Source of the DNA: Clytia hemisphaerica
Taxonomy: Eukaryota > Cnidaria > Hydrozoa > Leptothecata > Clytiidae
Direction: 5' to 3'
Length of the DNA stretch: 64,000 bases
Assembly: GCA_902728285.1 (NCBI GenBank)
Contig: CACVBU010001026.1
Location: 1-64,000, forward strand
The notes under the pieces are model-generated. The model was not told the origin of the DNA. It searched no databases and saw only the letters and a list, made by a program, of their open reading frames with translations. This document shows positions 24,401-34,700 of this stretch, one piece after another (within the stretch, counting starts at the first letter, position 1; each line of letters starts with the position of its first letter). A program made the position numbers and the translations under genes.

Positions 24401-25887
24401 ACCAACATTTGGTCTTCTCAGGACCATTTCTCTCAAAAGTTGCTACCTTTAAACAATGCTGCTTTAATTTTACTGAAATTTCAAATTTCGTTTTGAAAAA
24501 TTCTGAAAAATCACGAATTTTTTTGAAAAAGATTCAAAAAACGATGCAAATCACTAATTTTAGTACAAATCTTAAATTTTAGTCTGGATACCACCTTTTT
24601 GGTATTTTACCCTGTTGTACTAAAAGAATTTTAGAGTTTTTTGGGTATACCACCACGTCACTAAACATCACGATGTCCAAGATTTTAACACTGACCCCCC
24701 CCCTGTTTGATGTAGGGTTTTGCAAGAGCTCAATCTCAAGATTCGTTATTTATATCTCTGTCTGTTACTTTTCTTTGGTCAGATTTGAATATGCTGAGAA
24801 TTGTGGTTTCAATTTAGTCCATATTACAAAAGACAATATGAAACTAAAGACATTTACCGTCGAACCTGGCAGAGATTTGGGTTCAATATATGACGTCATC
24901 ATGAATCCAAGAACAGTATCAAAACAATCAAATGGTTTAGAAGATAATGACCAATCAAATTTCATGTTGATAAATAATGACGGTGGGAACCAAATTGACA
25001 GGAGTACAGACATTGAACATCTGACAAAGTCCATCAAGAATGATAAATCAAGATCGAATCTTCAAAACGAAAATCAGAATTTCGGCTCTATAACGGAAGC
25101 TACAACTACGTCAAACATTCAACAAAAGTTAGCATCTGACGACGACTCTAAGAGGACTAATAAGAAATATTCCAATGACGCGCCGATTGATGAAAAACCA
25201 ACTCCAGTACCGGCAACATTAATCGATACTAATAAACTAACGATCGATAATTTAAGCGATATTCCTTTATCAAGTTATAGTAATTTATCACCTTTAATAC
25301 CGATTGAACAGGGTGAATCGATGACGACAAAATCATTAAACAAAACTGGGAATAATTTGAAAGATTTTATACTTGAACGCTTACCGGTTCAAAAAGTCGC
25401 CAATAATAAGAACCTGAAGCAAAATAGAACTAGTACAACTACAAAGAACAATCCATCTGATATTCTACATACGAACTCATCCATAACAAGAAAGCGACAA
25501 GATAATTCATACTATCAAAACTCAAATTATCTCTCTAATATTCAGCCAGGATACACTGGCTATAACCTACAATATCCAGTAAACAGTTATTACTACCAGA
25601 CATTGTATCAACAGGGATTTCAACCGCAGAGCCAAGTTTATAATTATTGGGGAGCTAATAATTTACAATATCCGAGTGTTCAAATACGACAACCAAGCAC
25701 TTATCTCTATCAACAACAATCTGGTTACCTAAGTTACCAGCAACAACAACAAAAATCGTTACCGTCTGAAAAGACTAAACGTGAAACAGTCGTTGTGCCC
25801 GTATCATCAAATCCGAAAAACGAAATGTTATCAAATTTTTTCGAAAAACAAAATTCAAAAACAGCAAATGTCAAATCAGCGTTATGA
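15412..25887 (+). CDS. ACP5-like: Tartrate-resistant (purple) acid phosphatase with Tyr/Gln-rich C-terminal extension, 7 exons
   Basis: Exons: 15412-15582, 16854-17100, 21657-21732, 22493-22558, 22881-23028, 23873-23979, 24783-25887. Phases agree and the total is 639 codons. ATG 15412 opens a signal peptide (LTRYTLSFLLVLAGLMYTMC); an upstream in-frame ATG at 15358 is less likely. The metallophosphatase core has every ligand of the Fe-Fe site: Asp in VVGDIGG, Asp and Tyr in GDNFYF, Asn in AGNHDH, His in VAGHHP, and both His of GHDHN. NVSAQIAYSKVSKRW closely matches vertebrate TRAP. The enzyme hydrolyses phosphate esters at acid pH in lysosomal or secreted compartments. The last exon completes the fold (to about residue 320) and continues ~320 residues: an Asn/Ser/Thr-rich stretch, a basic RKRQ near residue 507, then ~85 residues dominated by Tyr, Gln, Asn and Ser. 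Vertebrate ACP5 lacks this tail. The 4.5-kb intron 17101-21656 hosts the foldback/LINE complex. Confidence 0.93.
15661..15675. repeat. Poly-G tract
   Basis: A run of about 14-15 G in the first phosphatase intron. Similar G runs occur at about 24018, 24304 and 49181. Confidence 0.8.
16199..16482. mobile_element. G-rich-ended MITE (relative of 3191-3510)
   Basis: Left end ACCCGGGGGTACTTAGG, right end CTAGTACCCCCCCCGGGT. Flanks TTGATAC (left) and TGATAC (right) suggest a 6-7 bp target duplication. 'CTAAGGGTCAC' repeats inside match the 3.2-kb copy. Confidence 0.6.
16596..16851. mobile_element. TTTTATAAGAAC-family MITE ending at a splice acceptor
   Basis: Left end CACATTTTTTATAAGAACAT; the right part GTTTGTTCTTATAATAATTA runs to within a few bases of the CAG acceptor at 16851-16853. 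The inner sequence (GAAGCCTTCAGATGTTCTTA, TCCTAAGAAATTTGGTGA) is shared with copies at 17310-17715, 27219-27474 and 28045-28277. Confidence 0.65.
17119..17252. mobile_element. Palindromic MITE (copy of the 9792-9946 family)
   Basis: Contains GCTATTGCATTGTCTTC, AGCTGATTGGTTGTAAATGA and the mirror GACCAATCAGCTGTTTGGTA. The centre reads CGTAAAATCAGTCAATACGT. It starts about 20 bp after the donor of phosphatase exon 2. Confidence 0.65.
17310..17715. mobile_element. TTTTATAAGAAC-family MITE interrupted by a second small element
   Basis: The two halves (AAAACATCCAAAACTTTTGA... and ...TTATATAGTTTGTTCTTATA) match the family. Between them, 17446-17607 is an independent inverted repeat with ends GGACTAGCTGGAGTTTTTA / TAAAAACTCCAGCTCATCCC, that is, a nested insertion. 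Confidence 0.55.
17719..17862. mobile_element. Palindromic MITE (9792-9946 family), near-complete
   Basis: TGCCATTGCATTGTCTTCTG at the left pairs with GGAAGACATTGCAATGGTGC at the right; both arms carry CAGCTGATTGG / CCAATCAGCTG. About 600 bp from the 17119 copy. The sequence following both copies (AAGGTCCTAAAATGCTAACT) is also identical, so this pair arose by local duplication. Confidence 0.7.
18456..18757. repeat. GTGGGACGCTAAG / GTGGGACGGTA minisatellite, left arm
   Basis: More than twenty units of GTGGGACG followed by CTAAG, CTCAG or GTA, 11-13 bp each, alternating irregularly. This is the subterminal array of the foldback element. Confidence 0.9.
20219..20489. repeat. Mirror minisatellite, right arm (CGTCCCACTAC / CGTCCCACCTTAG)
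   Basis: Reverse complement of the left-arm array, with several single-base losses (for example GCGTCCCCACTACCGCCCAC near 20330). It adjoins the right terminal repeat of the foldback element. Confidence 0.9.
21763..22060. mobile_element. MITE with CCCCTTCTCACAGACCC ends
   Basis: CCCTCCCCTTCTCACAGACC at the left pairs with GGGTCTGTGAGAAGGGGAT at the right. It starts ~30 bp after the donor of phosphatase exon 3. Relatives: 22180-22461, 30963-31145, 34474-34776, and fragments near 47770 and 56356. Confidence 0.65.
22180..22461. mobile_element. MITE, CACAGCCCC...GGTCTGTGACACAGGGG type
   Basis: Left TTTCACAGCCCCAATGAAA, right AGGTCTGTGACACAGGGGTG, with the interior 'CAGTGGGGATAAAAATTTC' shared with 30963-31145 and 47790. 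It ends ~30 bp before the acceptor of the phosphatase exon at 22493. Confidence 0.55.
24010..24130. mobile_element. Fragment of the CCATACAGGGGG MITE family
   Basis: Begins CCATACAGGGGGGGGGCGAA, preceded by GGGCCATTTTATAT like the flank at 11800. Contains 'TTTCCAGGGG' motifs. It lies in the last phosphatase intron and the right end is unclear. Confidence 0.4.
24301..24716. mobile_element. G-run-ended element with TAGTACTAAAA repeats
   Basis: Starts GATGTAGGGGGGGGGGGTACTAAAA and ends near GACCCCCCCCCTGTTTGATG, with inner 'CTAAAAGGGGTTTTGAGA' and mirror-like 'TACTAAAAGAATTTTAGAGT' blocks. Intronic. The class is not recognisable. Confidence 0.4.
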
Positions 25888-27218
25888 CGAATATATTGGA
25901 TTTAGGAGATTTTTTAATACTACAAATATTTTGTAAACCTTGTTTGCTTGGATTTGGTAAATAAAACCTCAAAAACGTTATTTGATGAAGAAGTGGTGGT
26001 TCCCCCCTCATTTTGGTCATAAATCGTTTATAAAATGACAACTTCTACATCAAATAACTCTCGTTCAGTACAGAAATCGACCATACTCGCTTAAAAGTCT
26101 TCTATATAGTTTTTCGAGAGCTTTCAGATTCTATAATTGGTTTTTTGGCCTAAAATGAGTTTGAAATTTCCGTAAAATTTGGGCCCTTGGGCTTTAGGCT
26201 AGGTTTTTACTAAATGGCTTCAAAAAATAAGGGCGACCCTTAAAATTTTTTTGGGCCGCCCTTCTGATATCAATCCATAGGGTATTAGGCATGTCTGGTC
26301 CAAATTTAGTGCTTTGTTCCAAATTTGCACGATAATTACACAAATCAGGCTTACTAGATTTGTTAAATAGCAAAGTCTGTTAAAAACTGCAAAAGATTTG
26401 ATCTCACGTTACGAAATTTTTATCAACTTTAGTTTAAAGCTTAACGTACTAACGGGTCTTTCCAAAATTCAAATCAATCTGACTAGTCTAACATTGTACA
26501 ATAGTTATGCTGTAGTCTGCAATTGTTAAATTATCTAAAAAGTTTTTATTTTACGAGTGAAAATTCTGAAAATTAAATTCAGCTATTCCAGGCTGAGAGT
26601 TGTTTTTAAATTGTTCTTACAAAGTCACCCTGGACAGTTCTTTTTTAATATGCTGTAGAAGCAAACGGTACGATGCGGAGACACGCTGAATACTGCTTTT
26701 ATAGCAGGGGGCTATATTTTAGGCTTGATCTGACGTGTTTACGTTCCGAATTTTTCATCAACTGTAGTTTAAAGCTTTTCAAAATTCAAATCAATTTGAC
26801 TAGTCTGATTATTATACAATTTTTATGCTTCTTGAGTCAAGGCTATAGTCTGCTATACCATAGTTGTATTATCTAAATCAAAAGCTTTTAATTTACGAGA
26901 TAGTGGAAAATAGCTAATTTGAGCCCTTAAGAAAATCTCTATCGTTGGAAGCGAAGAATCCTTTTGAGATTTTTTGGGAATTATTCAAGGATTTTTCGTT
27001 CATTATTGTTTTTGAGCGATGTACTTTTCCATTATTAAAAGCTCTTTTTCAAATTATTCTTATGTTTTGAATTTCTTCCCGGGTCAAATATTTGGAAAAA
27101 TTCTCAATAAAACTAGAATTGTCAATTTTTAAAATTCATAATCTCATCAATTTTGTCTTCAATCCAAAGGCAAAGCCTTGGCCATCCCAGAACAATTTTA
27201 CGATGCGATATTGGTTTA
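25888..27218. other. Intergenic region with a diverged direct duplication
   Basis: No gene seen. About 170 bp at 26390-26560 is repeated, diverged, at 26717-26900 (shared AGTTTAAAGCTT, AAAATTCAAATCAAT, TGACTAGTCT, ATTATCTAAA), ~330 bp apart. The phosphatase polyadenylation signal may be AATAAA at about 25960. Confidence 0.5.
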
Positions 27219-27474
27219 ATACACGTTTTTTATAAGAACAAAATAGATAAGAACATAAGGCTTCGATGGCCATAATATTAAGAACAAGTTAAGAACATCT
27301 TAAAACTTTGCGAACTTTGATACACCTGATTTCTTAGAAAGATTGATAAAAATAGTCAGAAAGTGGTGAAAATAAGAACATCTTAAGAACATTTTTAAGG
27401 CTTAAAACTAAAAAAGTTGAGAACATCTGAAAGCTTCAAAAATTTTGAATATTCTTATAAAAAAAGGTGTATTT
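27219..27474. mobile_element. TTTTATAAGAAC-family MITE, complete
   Basis: Left end ATACACGTTTTTTATAAGAA and right end TATTCTTATAAAAAAAGGTG pair well. The inner GAACATCTTAAGAACA blocks identify the family, here in the opposite orientation to the 16.6-kb copy. Confidence 0.7.
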
Positions 27475-27819
27475 CTTTTTGACAAGAGAAAAACAACCTG
27501 AGAATGAACAGTCTTCCTTAAATTTTTAAATTCCCAGAACAATCTCAATCTATTTAATTGAAGAGGGAAAAAATCTTATATAGAAATATTGTCGATAGAG
27601 GAAGTATTTCTTAGCCCTGAAAAGCTTTTTTAACAAGCACTTGATCAAAATTCTGTGTACAAGCTCTAAATGCAATCGAACTTTCCATTGAAATCTACTC
27701 TTTGGAATGCCAAAGGATCGATCGATTGAACTAATGAACCTTGTTGATTTCTAATCAATAATATTTAGAAAATCTGCATTAGGTTTAGTATAGTATAATC
27801 CAGTTAAGACTTACTTTAA

Positions 27820-28044
27820 CACACTCGTCGCAGTGGCTCGGCGACGTCATAAAACCCACCCTACCGGGGGCTTAAAATTAGGAAATTTTTGGCAATTTAT
27901 TCACCGGGTTTTCTTCCCGGGCGGATTCGACCGGGTCACTGATACAGGGGTGTTTTAGTGTACTCTGAGACTGGCGGTTTAGTTTCTTTAAAATTTCACT
28001 CGATTTTATATTTCATTTTCTTTTGTTAGAAAGTTTTAAAGTTA
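27820..28044. other. GC-richer intergenic patch
   Basis: Contains ACTCGTCGCAGTGGCTCGGC, CACCCTACCGGGGGC and CTTCCCGGGCGGATTCGACC within AT-rich surroundings. It may be a transposon fragment; no inverted ends or coding frame were found. Confidence 0.3.
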
Positions 28045-28277
28045 TACTTCTTTCACGTTTTTTTAAAGCCTTCGGATGTTCTTAACTTTTCGGCTTTCAA
28101 GCCTAAAAATGTTCTTTTCTAATTTTCAGCATTTTATTTGTATTTTCGTCCATTTTCCTAAGAAATCAGGTGTTTTAGAGCCCGCAAAGCCTTAAGATGT
28201 TTTTAACTTGTTCTTAAGATTTTGGCCACCGAAGCCTTGTGTTCTTATATAGTTTGTTCTTATGAAAAAAAACATGT
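28045..28277. mobile_element. TTTTATAAGAAC-family MITE (diverged)
   Basis: GCCTTCGGATGTTCTTAACT, TCCTAAGAAATCAGGTG and TTATATAGTTTGTTCTTATG match the family copies at 16.6 and 17.3 kb. The left terminus (CACGTTTTTTTAAAGCC) has lost its TATAAGAAC. Confidence 0.55.
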
Positions 28278-28706
28278 ACCTCTTATTAAACATATATTGG
28301 TCTAGAATCCTCCCTTGAATTACAGCCCACATTTACGCTTTCCCAGCAATTAGACACAAATTCGCCCGATCTTTTATAAGAACATAAAAGGCTTAAATTG
28401 TGACGAAATCCAAACACAGATTATAAGAATTTGAGCCTGACATCTCAGAATTTTTCTGAGAAAATAAAAATACTCAAAATAATGATTTTAAATGATGATA
28501 ATGCTATTCTAATAAAAAAACAACTAAATCATTAGATCTTCTTAACACTAATTTAAGCTTAAAAGACTATAAGGAAGGACTGAGGTTGAGCTAAAATCTA
28601 ATCCGACTCTTATAAAAAAAGTTATGCATGTATGGGCGTTTTTGTTCTGTTTTATAATTGTTTCTGTTTACTTACTCATTTGACGTTGAGTTCTCTTGAA
28701 GACAAG

Positions 28707-31700
28707 ATGTCAAGTTTGGTATTCTTATTTATTCTTGTGGTTTTTACTTTAGATTTGTTGGAGGGTTCGCCTCCTAAACATGGTTACCAATATAAAGTGA
28801 AATCTTTAGGTTAGTTGAAACTTCAAAAAACTTTCTTTAACTCGGATGAAAAATCATAAAGGTACATATTATGCCTGGAATCTCGCTAGTACACCTTTTC
28901 GACCGTTGTCGCGCGGTCAGGCGCGTGCCACTTAATTATATAATCACCCCCCTTAAACTCGACCCAATCCTTTTTTGACACATTTTTCTCTTGTCTATAG
29001 GTGCGAACAAAGAACTTGGACGGTTTTAGTGGGATAAAGCGGACACAAAAACGCCCGCGCGGCAATTGGCGGCTACGGTCAAAAAGGTGTTTTCGAACTT
29101 CTATTATTAAAACTAATTCTCAGTCCCGACCTCGAATTAGTGGGAGTTAACTGTATAAGATACCTTATCGGGGAAAACTTTGTCGGGGAAAAGTGACGAA
29201 ATTTTGAACAACGAAATTTTGGACAAGTGACGAAAATTTTCCCCGGCCTTAATGCGTTTACCAACTACCCACCAAGTGACGAATTTTTCCCCGACGAAAA
29301 TTTTTACTGACGAAAATTTTCCCCGATGAAGTTTTCCCCGATAAGGTAATAATAATGCATCCAAAAACACATTAAAACATATAATTTGTTAGGAAATTAG
29401 ATCAAAATTATAAACGTGTAAACAGTGACAGATCTGAGAGGAAACACTCCCTCTGGTATATAAAGTACTTGATTTAGCTAACTTTCGATGGCGATAGTAA
29501 ACTTCTGTTGTCACGTTACCCTTCCTTATCTTTGCTTGTCTTTGGAGCCTGTGAACACAATAACCATTCATTATACCTTGTGCGCCACAAAAAATTTCTC
29601 TCTTTGAAACTGATTTTTTCGAAATCTAAGAATTAACAAACAGCAATTCCTATTCCATCAGAAAGAAGAAAGATAAACTTAAATTTTGATGGGTCATTTA
29701 TTAAATTCGATTCATTGGATCAAAAGTTATGCTCAATTGAATAAAAAAGTTACTTTCAGAAAGTGCCCGAAAACGTTAAAAATCGACCTATCAAATTTTT
29801 ATTTTAAAATTGGCAATCGCAAGAGGCTTTACATGATTAAGAACATTTTTTCAGTAATTAAACACATAAATGTCGAAACTGATGGAACGAAAGGGTTTAA
29901 AATGTTCATTAAAATCATTTCAATTTACTTTTAAAGAAATTTTCCACAGATTTTTGGTTCTAGACTGGATAAAGTCTATGTAAGGCATTTTTTTATAAAT
30001 TTTACCAGATTTTTTGGCTTTTTTCGACGAAACTTCTGCCTTTTATTGAAATTCAATCTTCCTTTATATGACAAACGGTCAATTAGACAGCTAATTATCA
30101 TTTTTAATGACTGAAACGAAAATACTGATGCATCATGTTATTATGCTTCTGTTTAATTTGAAAGGTCGATTTTTAACGTTTTTGAGCACTTTCAGAAAGT
30201 AACCTTTTTATTCAATAGAGCATAACTTTCGATCTAATGAACCGAATTTAATAAATTACCCATCAAAAGTTAAGTTTATATATCTTCTTTCCAATTGAAT
30301 AGGAATGGTTCTTTAAAATTTTTAGATTTCGGGAAAATTAGTTTTAAAGAGAGAAACCTTTTTGTGGCGCACCCGGTAGAACTAAAAAATAATGCCCAGA
30401 ATGAGCAATTTGGGGAAAGATTCATAAAATTGACTTGAGGTTGCGTGCTAGTACCTTATCGGCCAAAACTTAGTCGGCCCTAAAAGTGACTAAATTTTGG
30501 CTTGGTGACTAAAATCAGGGCCGACTAAAAATTATTGGGCCAAATTAAAAGATTATAATTTACTTATTTTCCAGTATTTTAAGTTTTCTTCTATTTTCCA
30601 TCTACTTGTCAATTTAAAAATGGCCCAAATTTTTAGTCGGTCTTAATTATTAGTCGGCCCTTAGTGACTAAATTTGACGAGGTGACTAAAATTAGGGCCG
30701 ACTAATAATTAAGGCCGACTAAGGTTTGGCCGATAAGGTAGGGTTGAAGTGCCGAAAACCAAAAGAGAAAGGTTGAAGTCTTTTTCCGGGCGGAGCATGT
30801 GACTTTATACCTTTTACATTATTCTTCCAGATCAATGCATCAGTCATGACTTTTCACCTATTGGATGTATGAAACAAAGTGATCATGATCGAAAGAAATC
30901 GGACTTGGTAAGGAATTGATTGGATTGATTGATCTTTAGTCTCTTCATGAAATACACCCTTGTCTCACAGCCCCGGTGGAAGTTTTTCCTCAGTGGGGAT
31001 AAAAATTCCTATGTGAATGGTTTTGGAGTGCAATTTTCGAGCAATCAATTTCCTAGTAGGACCGAAATTCCAGGGTTTTTTCCCATTGGGCACGAAATCC
31101 TTGCTAAATTTTCCGGTGGGGCTGGGGTCGCAGCGGGTCTGTGAAACATGTAGCTCTTTGTTTATCCAGCGTTTATCGTTTATTTATCGTAATTATATCA
31201 TGTTTCTGTGAAAACCAAACGAATAAAGCGTATTGATGATATGCACCATTGTAATGTCTTCCACGGATCCAACAACTGATTTGGTTGAAAGTGATGTATT
31301 GACTGATTTTACGTCACTTACAACCAATCATCTGTGAGGTTTATTGTGTTATATGTCGAATATAATAGAGATGAAAACAGTGTAACTGGGTTAATGAAAA
31401 TAAAATGTGAAGTTGGTACTTATAGGTGCTTTGTATATGAGTGGACAAAGACTGACATAACAGAAAAAGAATACATCTCTTCTTTTTTTTAGATCCTTAC
31501 AGGGCGTGACCCACACAGTCCTTCATACAATGACAAAGAACACGCCCATGTTAATGATGGGTTATGGACTGATTACGATGAATGGTTACCAAATTTTATT
31601 TGTCAGTAAGTATACACGCTTTTTTTATAAGAATATACTTTATAAGAATGTCCATGATAAAAATAGCCAAAAGATTAAGAATATTCCAAGAATATCACCA

Positions 31701-34700
31701 TTATGGAATTTGGCAACTGAAGATTAGAATGTAATTTTTAGAGCGTTTTCAGTTATAAATTACTAATTATCCCCAAGTTAGTCTCACTCCTTTTATAAAA
31801 GTGCCAGTTTATGCTTGAGACGTATGTTTCAAATGTTAAATCTAGTTTGAATTAGGGTCTTAACCTAAGAATGCTGTAAGTATAGTTTAGGATGATTTTC
31901 CCCCAAAAGTTAAGAATCATGAAATGAAGAAACACCATTCTTATAAAAAAAGCTTGTGTTCGTTTCTTTATAGGGAACACGCTTATAAGAAACTTGAGGC
32001 TGAAAATGATTCAAAAGATAAGGAACTGATCAGGCTGAGAATAAGAAAACAAGTTAAGGAACAGAGAGTTGAGCTTGAACATGCACACTATTGCCTAGGC
32101 CTAAACAAAAAGATGACAAAATATTGACGAAACAACATTCAATAAACGTCTTCTCCTGTACTGTAGTCCATTGTCATACCTATATATAAGTTACATACTT
32201 AGTAAATCCCATATTAGCAGCGAAGTAAATAAGGAACTTGATAAGGAAATTTGAGGCTGAAATTCTCTGCAAAAATAAGAAACTCAAGGCTAGGAGCTAA
32301 GTTAAGGTTCCTTACAAAAAAAGCGTGTATTTTATGACGTAAGTATCACGAGAGGTTTTCCAGTGTAAAATTTGCAGACTCTATTACATTCTACTGAAAA
32401 TACAGTAGTCTCCATAACTCGACCACGCGCGGAGAACAAAGATTTTTTCGAATTATGGAAGAATTATGGAGTTATGGAGTAATAAAAAAAAACTCTTGAA
32501 GTTGAATAATCTTTTGAAATTGATAAACTCGTTTTCTTTTGTTTAGATGTGCAAACGAGCTTTACCAGAAATATCCGAACAGTCAATCTCATATCATTGG
32601 CATAGGTTACTATGGTAAGTCCAAATCCCGCTTCATTAGACCACACCCAAAGGTTAGTGGAAATTTTTTACCCCCTCCCCTGATTTTCAAAAAATTAACC
32701 TGGTAACCACCGCCTGTATGTAGATAAAATGGAATGAACCATTAGATTCTGAACGTTAATCTTTTTATTTCATTTAGCGGAATGCTGGTCGATTTCAAAA
32801 CAGAATTTTGAACGTCTCCTTAAAGAGAAAGGAGTAAAAGCATTTTCTCATCAATGTGTCAAAACCGATTTTAAGAAATTTTTCCCTCTTCGACCGAAAA
32901 TAGAAAAGTGTGGAAGTTTTAGTGGTAAAGATGACACCATGTTTGTTTACAAGGTTGCCAAGCAACAAGGTGAGCGCTTTTGTCTGATTTTTTTTTCTGA
33001 ATTTTCATACCGTCATATCCTTAATTTAATGTGACCTCTAATGAATGCAGATAAATTATTTTGACAAATTATGCTTAAATCAACTAGAGTAAAAAAATTC
33101 CAGTTTCCGTAAAACCGTAGGGACCGTAAGGACCCTATTTCCGAAATTCCGTCGATATTTACGTCAAACCCCCCCCTCTCCGTTCGAAAAAAGGGTCGAT
33201 TCCACTCCTCCACCAACAGTGAACAGCGCTGTGTTGAAAAATTTTATTTTCATTATATCATTTTGTTACTTCAGATTCTTGCAAACAATTTTATGTTCAA
33301 AAAGGATGCAAGAAAATCGAGAACGATACCACTGGCAAATCCCCCAAACCAAAAGGTTTACAAAAAGTGATTGTTCTTGATAAGAATGATAAGAAATTGT
33401 TTTGTACATGTTCCAAAGAAGCCATTAAATCAGGACATCGGTATTTCTCTGTCAATCGCCAAGGTAAGCTTTTTGTTGACATCCCTTCTAGGTTGTCTGT
33501 ATACAGACCCAGTCAGTCGGAACCACTACATAGAAATGGCAACTATTGCCTTAACGGGAAATATTTCCCGAACGGGAAGGTGAAAGTAACCCAAAAAGGA
33601 AACTGTTTCCAGATTGAAAATTTCATCACTTTTCTGTTTCCCGTTTTGGTCAAGGGCTTTTCATTGTTCCCGAACGGGAAGTTGAATTTTGTAAACAAAG
33701 CAGATTTTTGTTTCCCGATCGAGAAGAAGTTTCCAAATAGGGAAGTTTTTAATTGGGAATGGGGAAATTAGAATTAAGAACGATTACCCGGTGAAAGGTA
33801 TTTATTTACCCTCTTTTACAATAGGCATCATTTATTTACCTTCCACGACCATTTCCGGAGTGCGCAGAAGTCACATTCCCGATCGGGAAACTGGTTAACT
33901 TCCTGATTCGGAAACTCTATCCATTTCGGGAAGTTTTTCACCTTCCCGTTCGGGAAATATTTCCCGTTAAGGCAATAGTTGCCATTTCTATGTAATGGTT
34001 CCGACTGCAAGTATCTACGACTAATTTCAAAATTCATTGCGATAAACGTGAGATACACTCTGGTACAGAGTACTCACTAGGCTGCTCGGCAGATTTTTTT
34101 TCCTTCTGAAACCTGATGCAGACCTGATTTAGCGACCGAAGACCTGAATTAACGCTGCGCAAATCCCCTCTCCGATATGTTTTTGATATAAGGGGATGCT
34201 AATCGTGTATAAAATTTTCGTCCGAGAGTTACCCCAAAATTAGGGTAACCTGTTTCAATTTTCTTAAAAACGTTTAGAAATCCAATGATTGTATTAGCCT
34301 GCTCTAGCCATTCAAATTTTTAATTCAAATTTAAAGATCTATCAAGTAACTAATCAAGCTAATCAATTTTCTAAAACTAAAAACAAAGACGGGGGTCCCT
34401 CCCGGACAAGAATTTTATTCATGTCGCACATCCCCTATATCAAAACATATCAGTGGGGATGCGTGCAACCTACCTTCTCACAGACTGGTTGGGATCCCCG
34501 TCCAATGAAAGAAATGGCTAAAAATAAAAATATCGTTTTCAGTAGAAAACTATACTCCAAATATTGTCCCGCTGAAAATAATTAATTTAACAAACCCTTA
34601 CTTCAAAATATTGTGCATTTTTTCCATCTCCAATGAATTTTCTGACTTGAAAACAATGGAATTCAAATCACAAGCCATAAAGAAAAATCGTCGGAATATC

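Noticed and set aside
24352..24582. 76-codon frame in the last phosphatase intron
   Set aside because: Inside a TIR element and dominated by Phe/Lys/Asn, as expected of AT-rich non-coding DNA.
31924..32127. 67-codon Lys/Glu-rich frame that looks like a coiled coil
   Set aside because: Lies over the right end of a MITE and following AT-rich sequence in an intron, with no splice signals connecting it to the gene.
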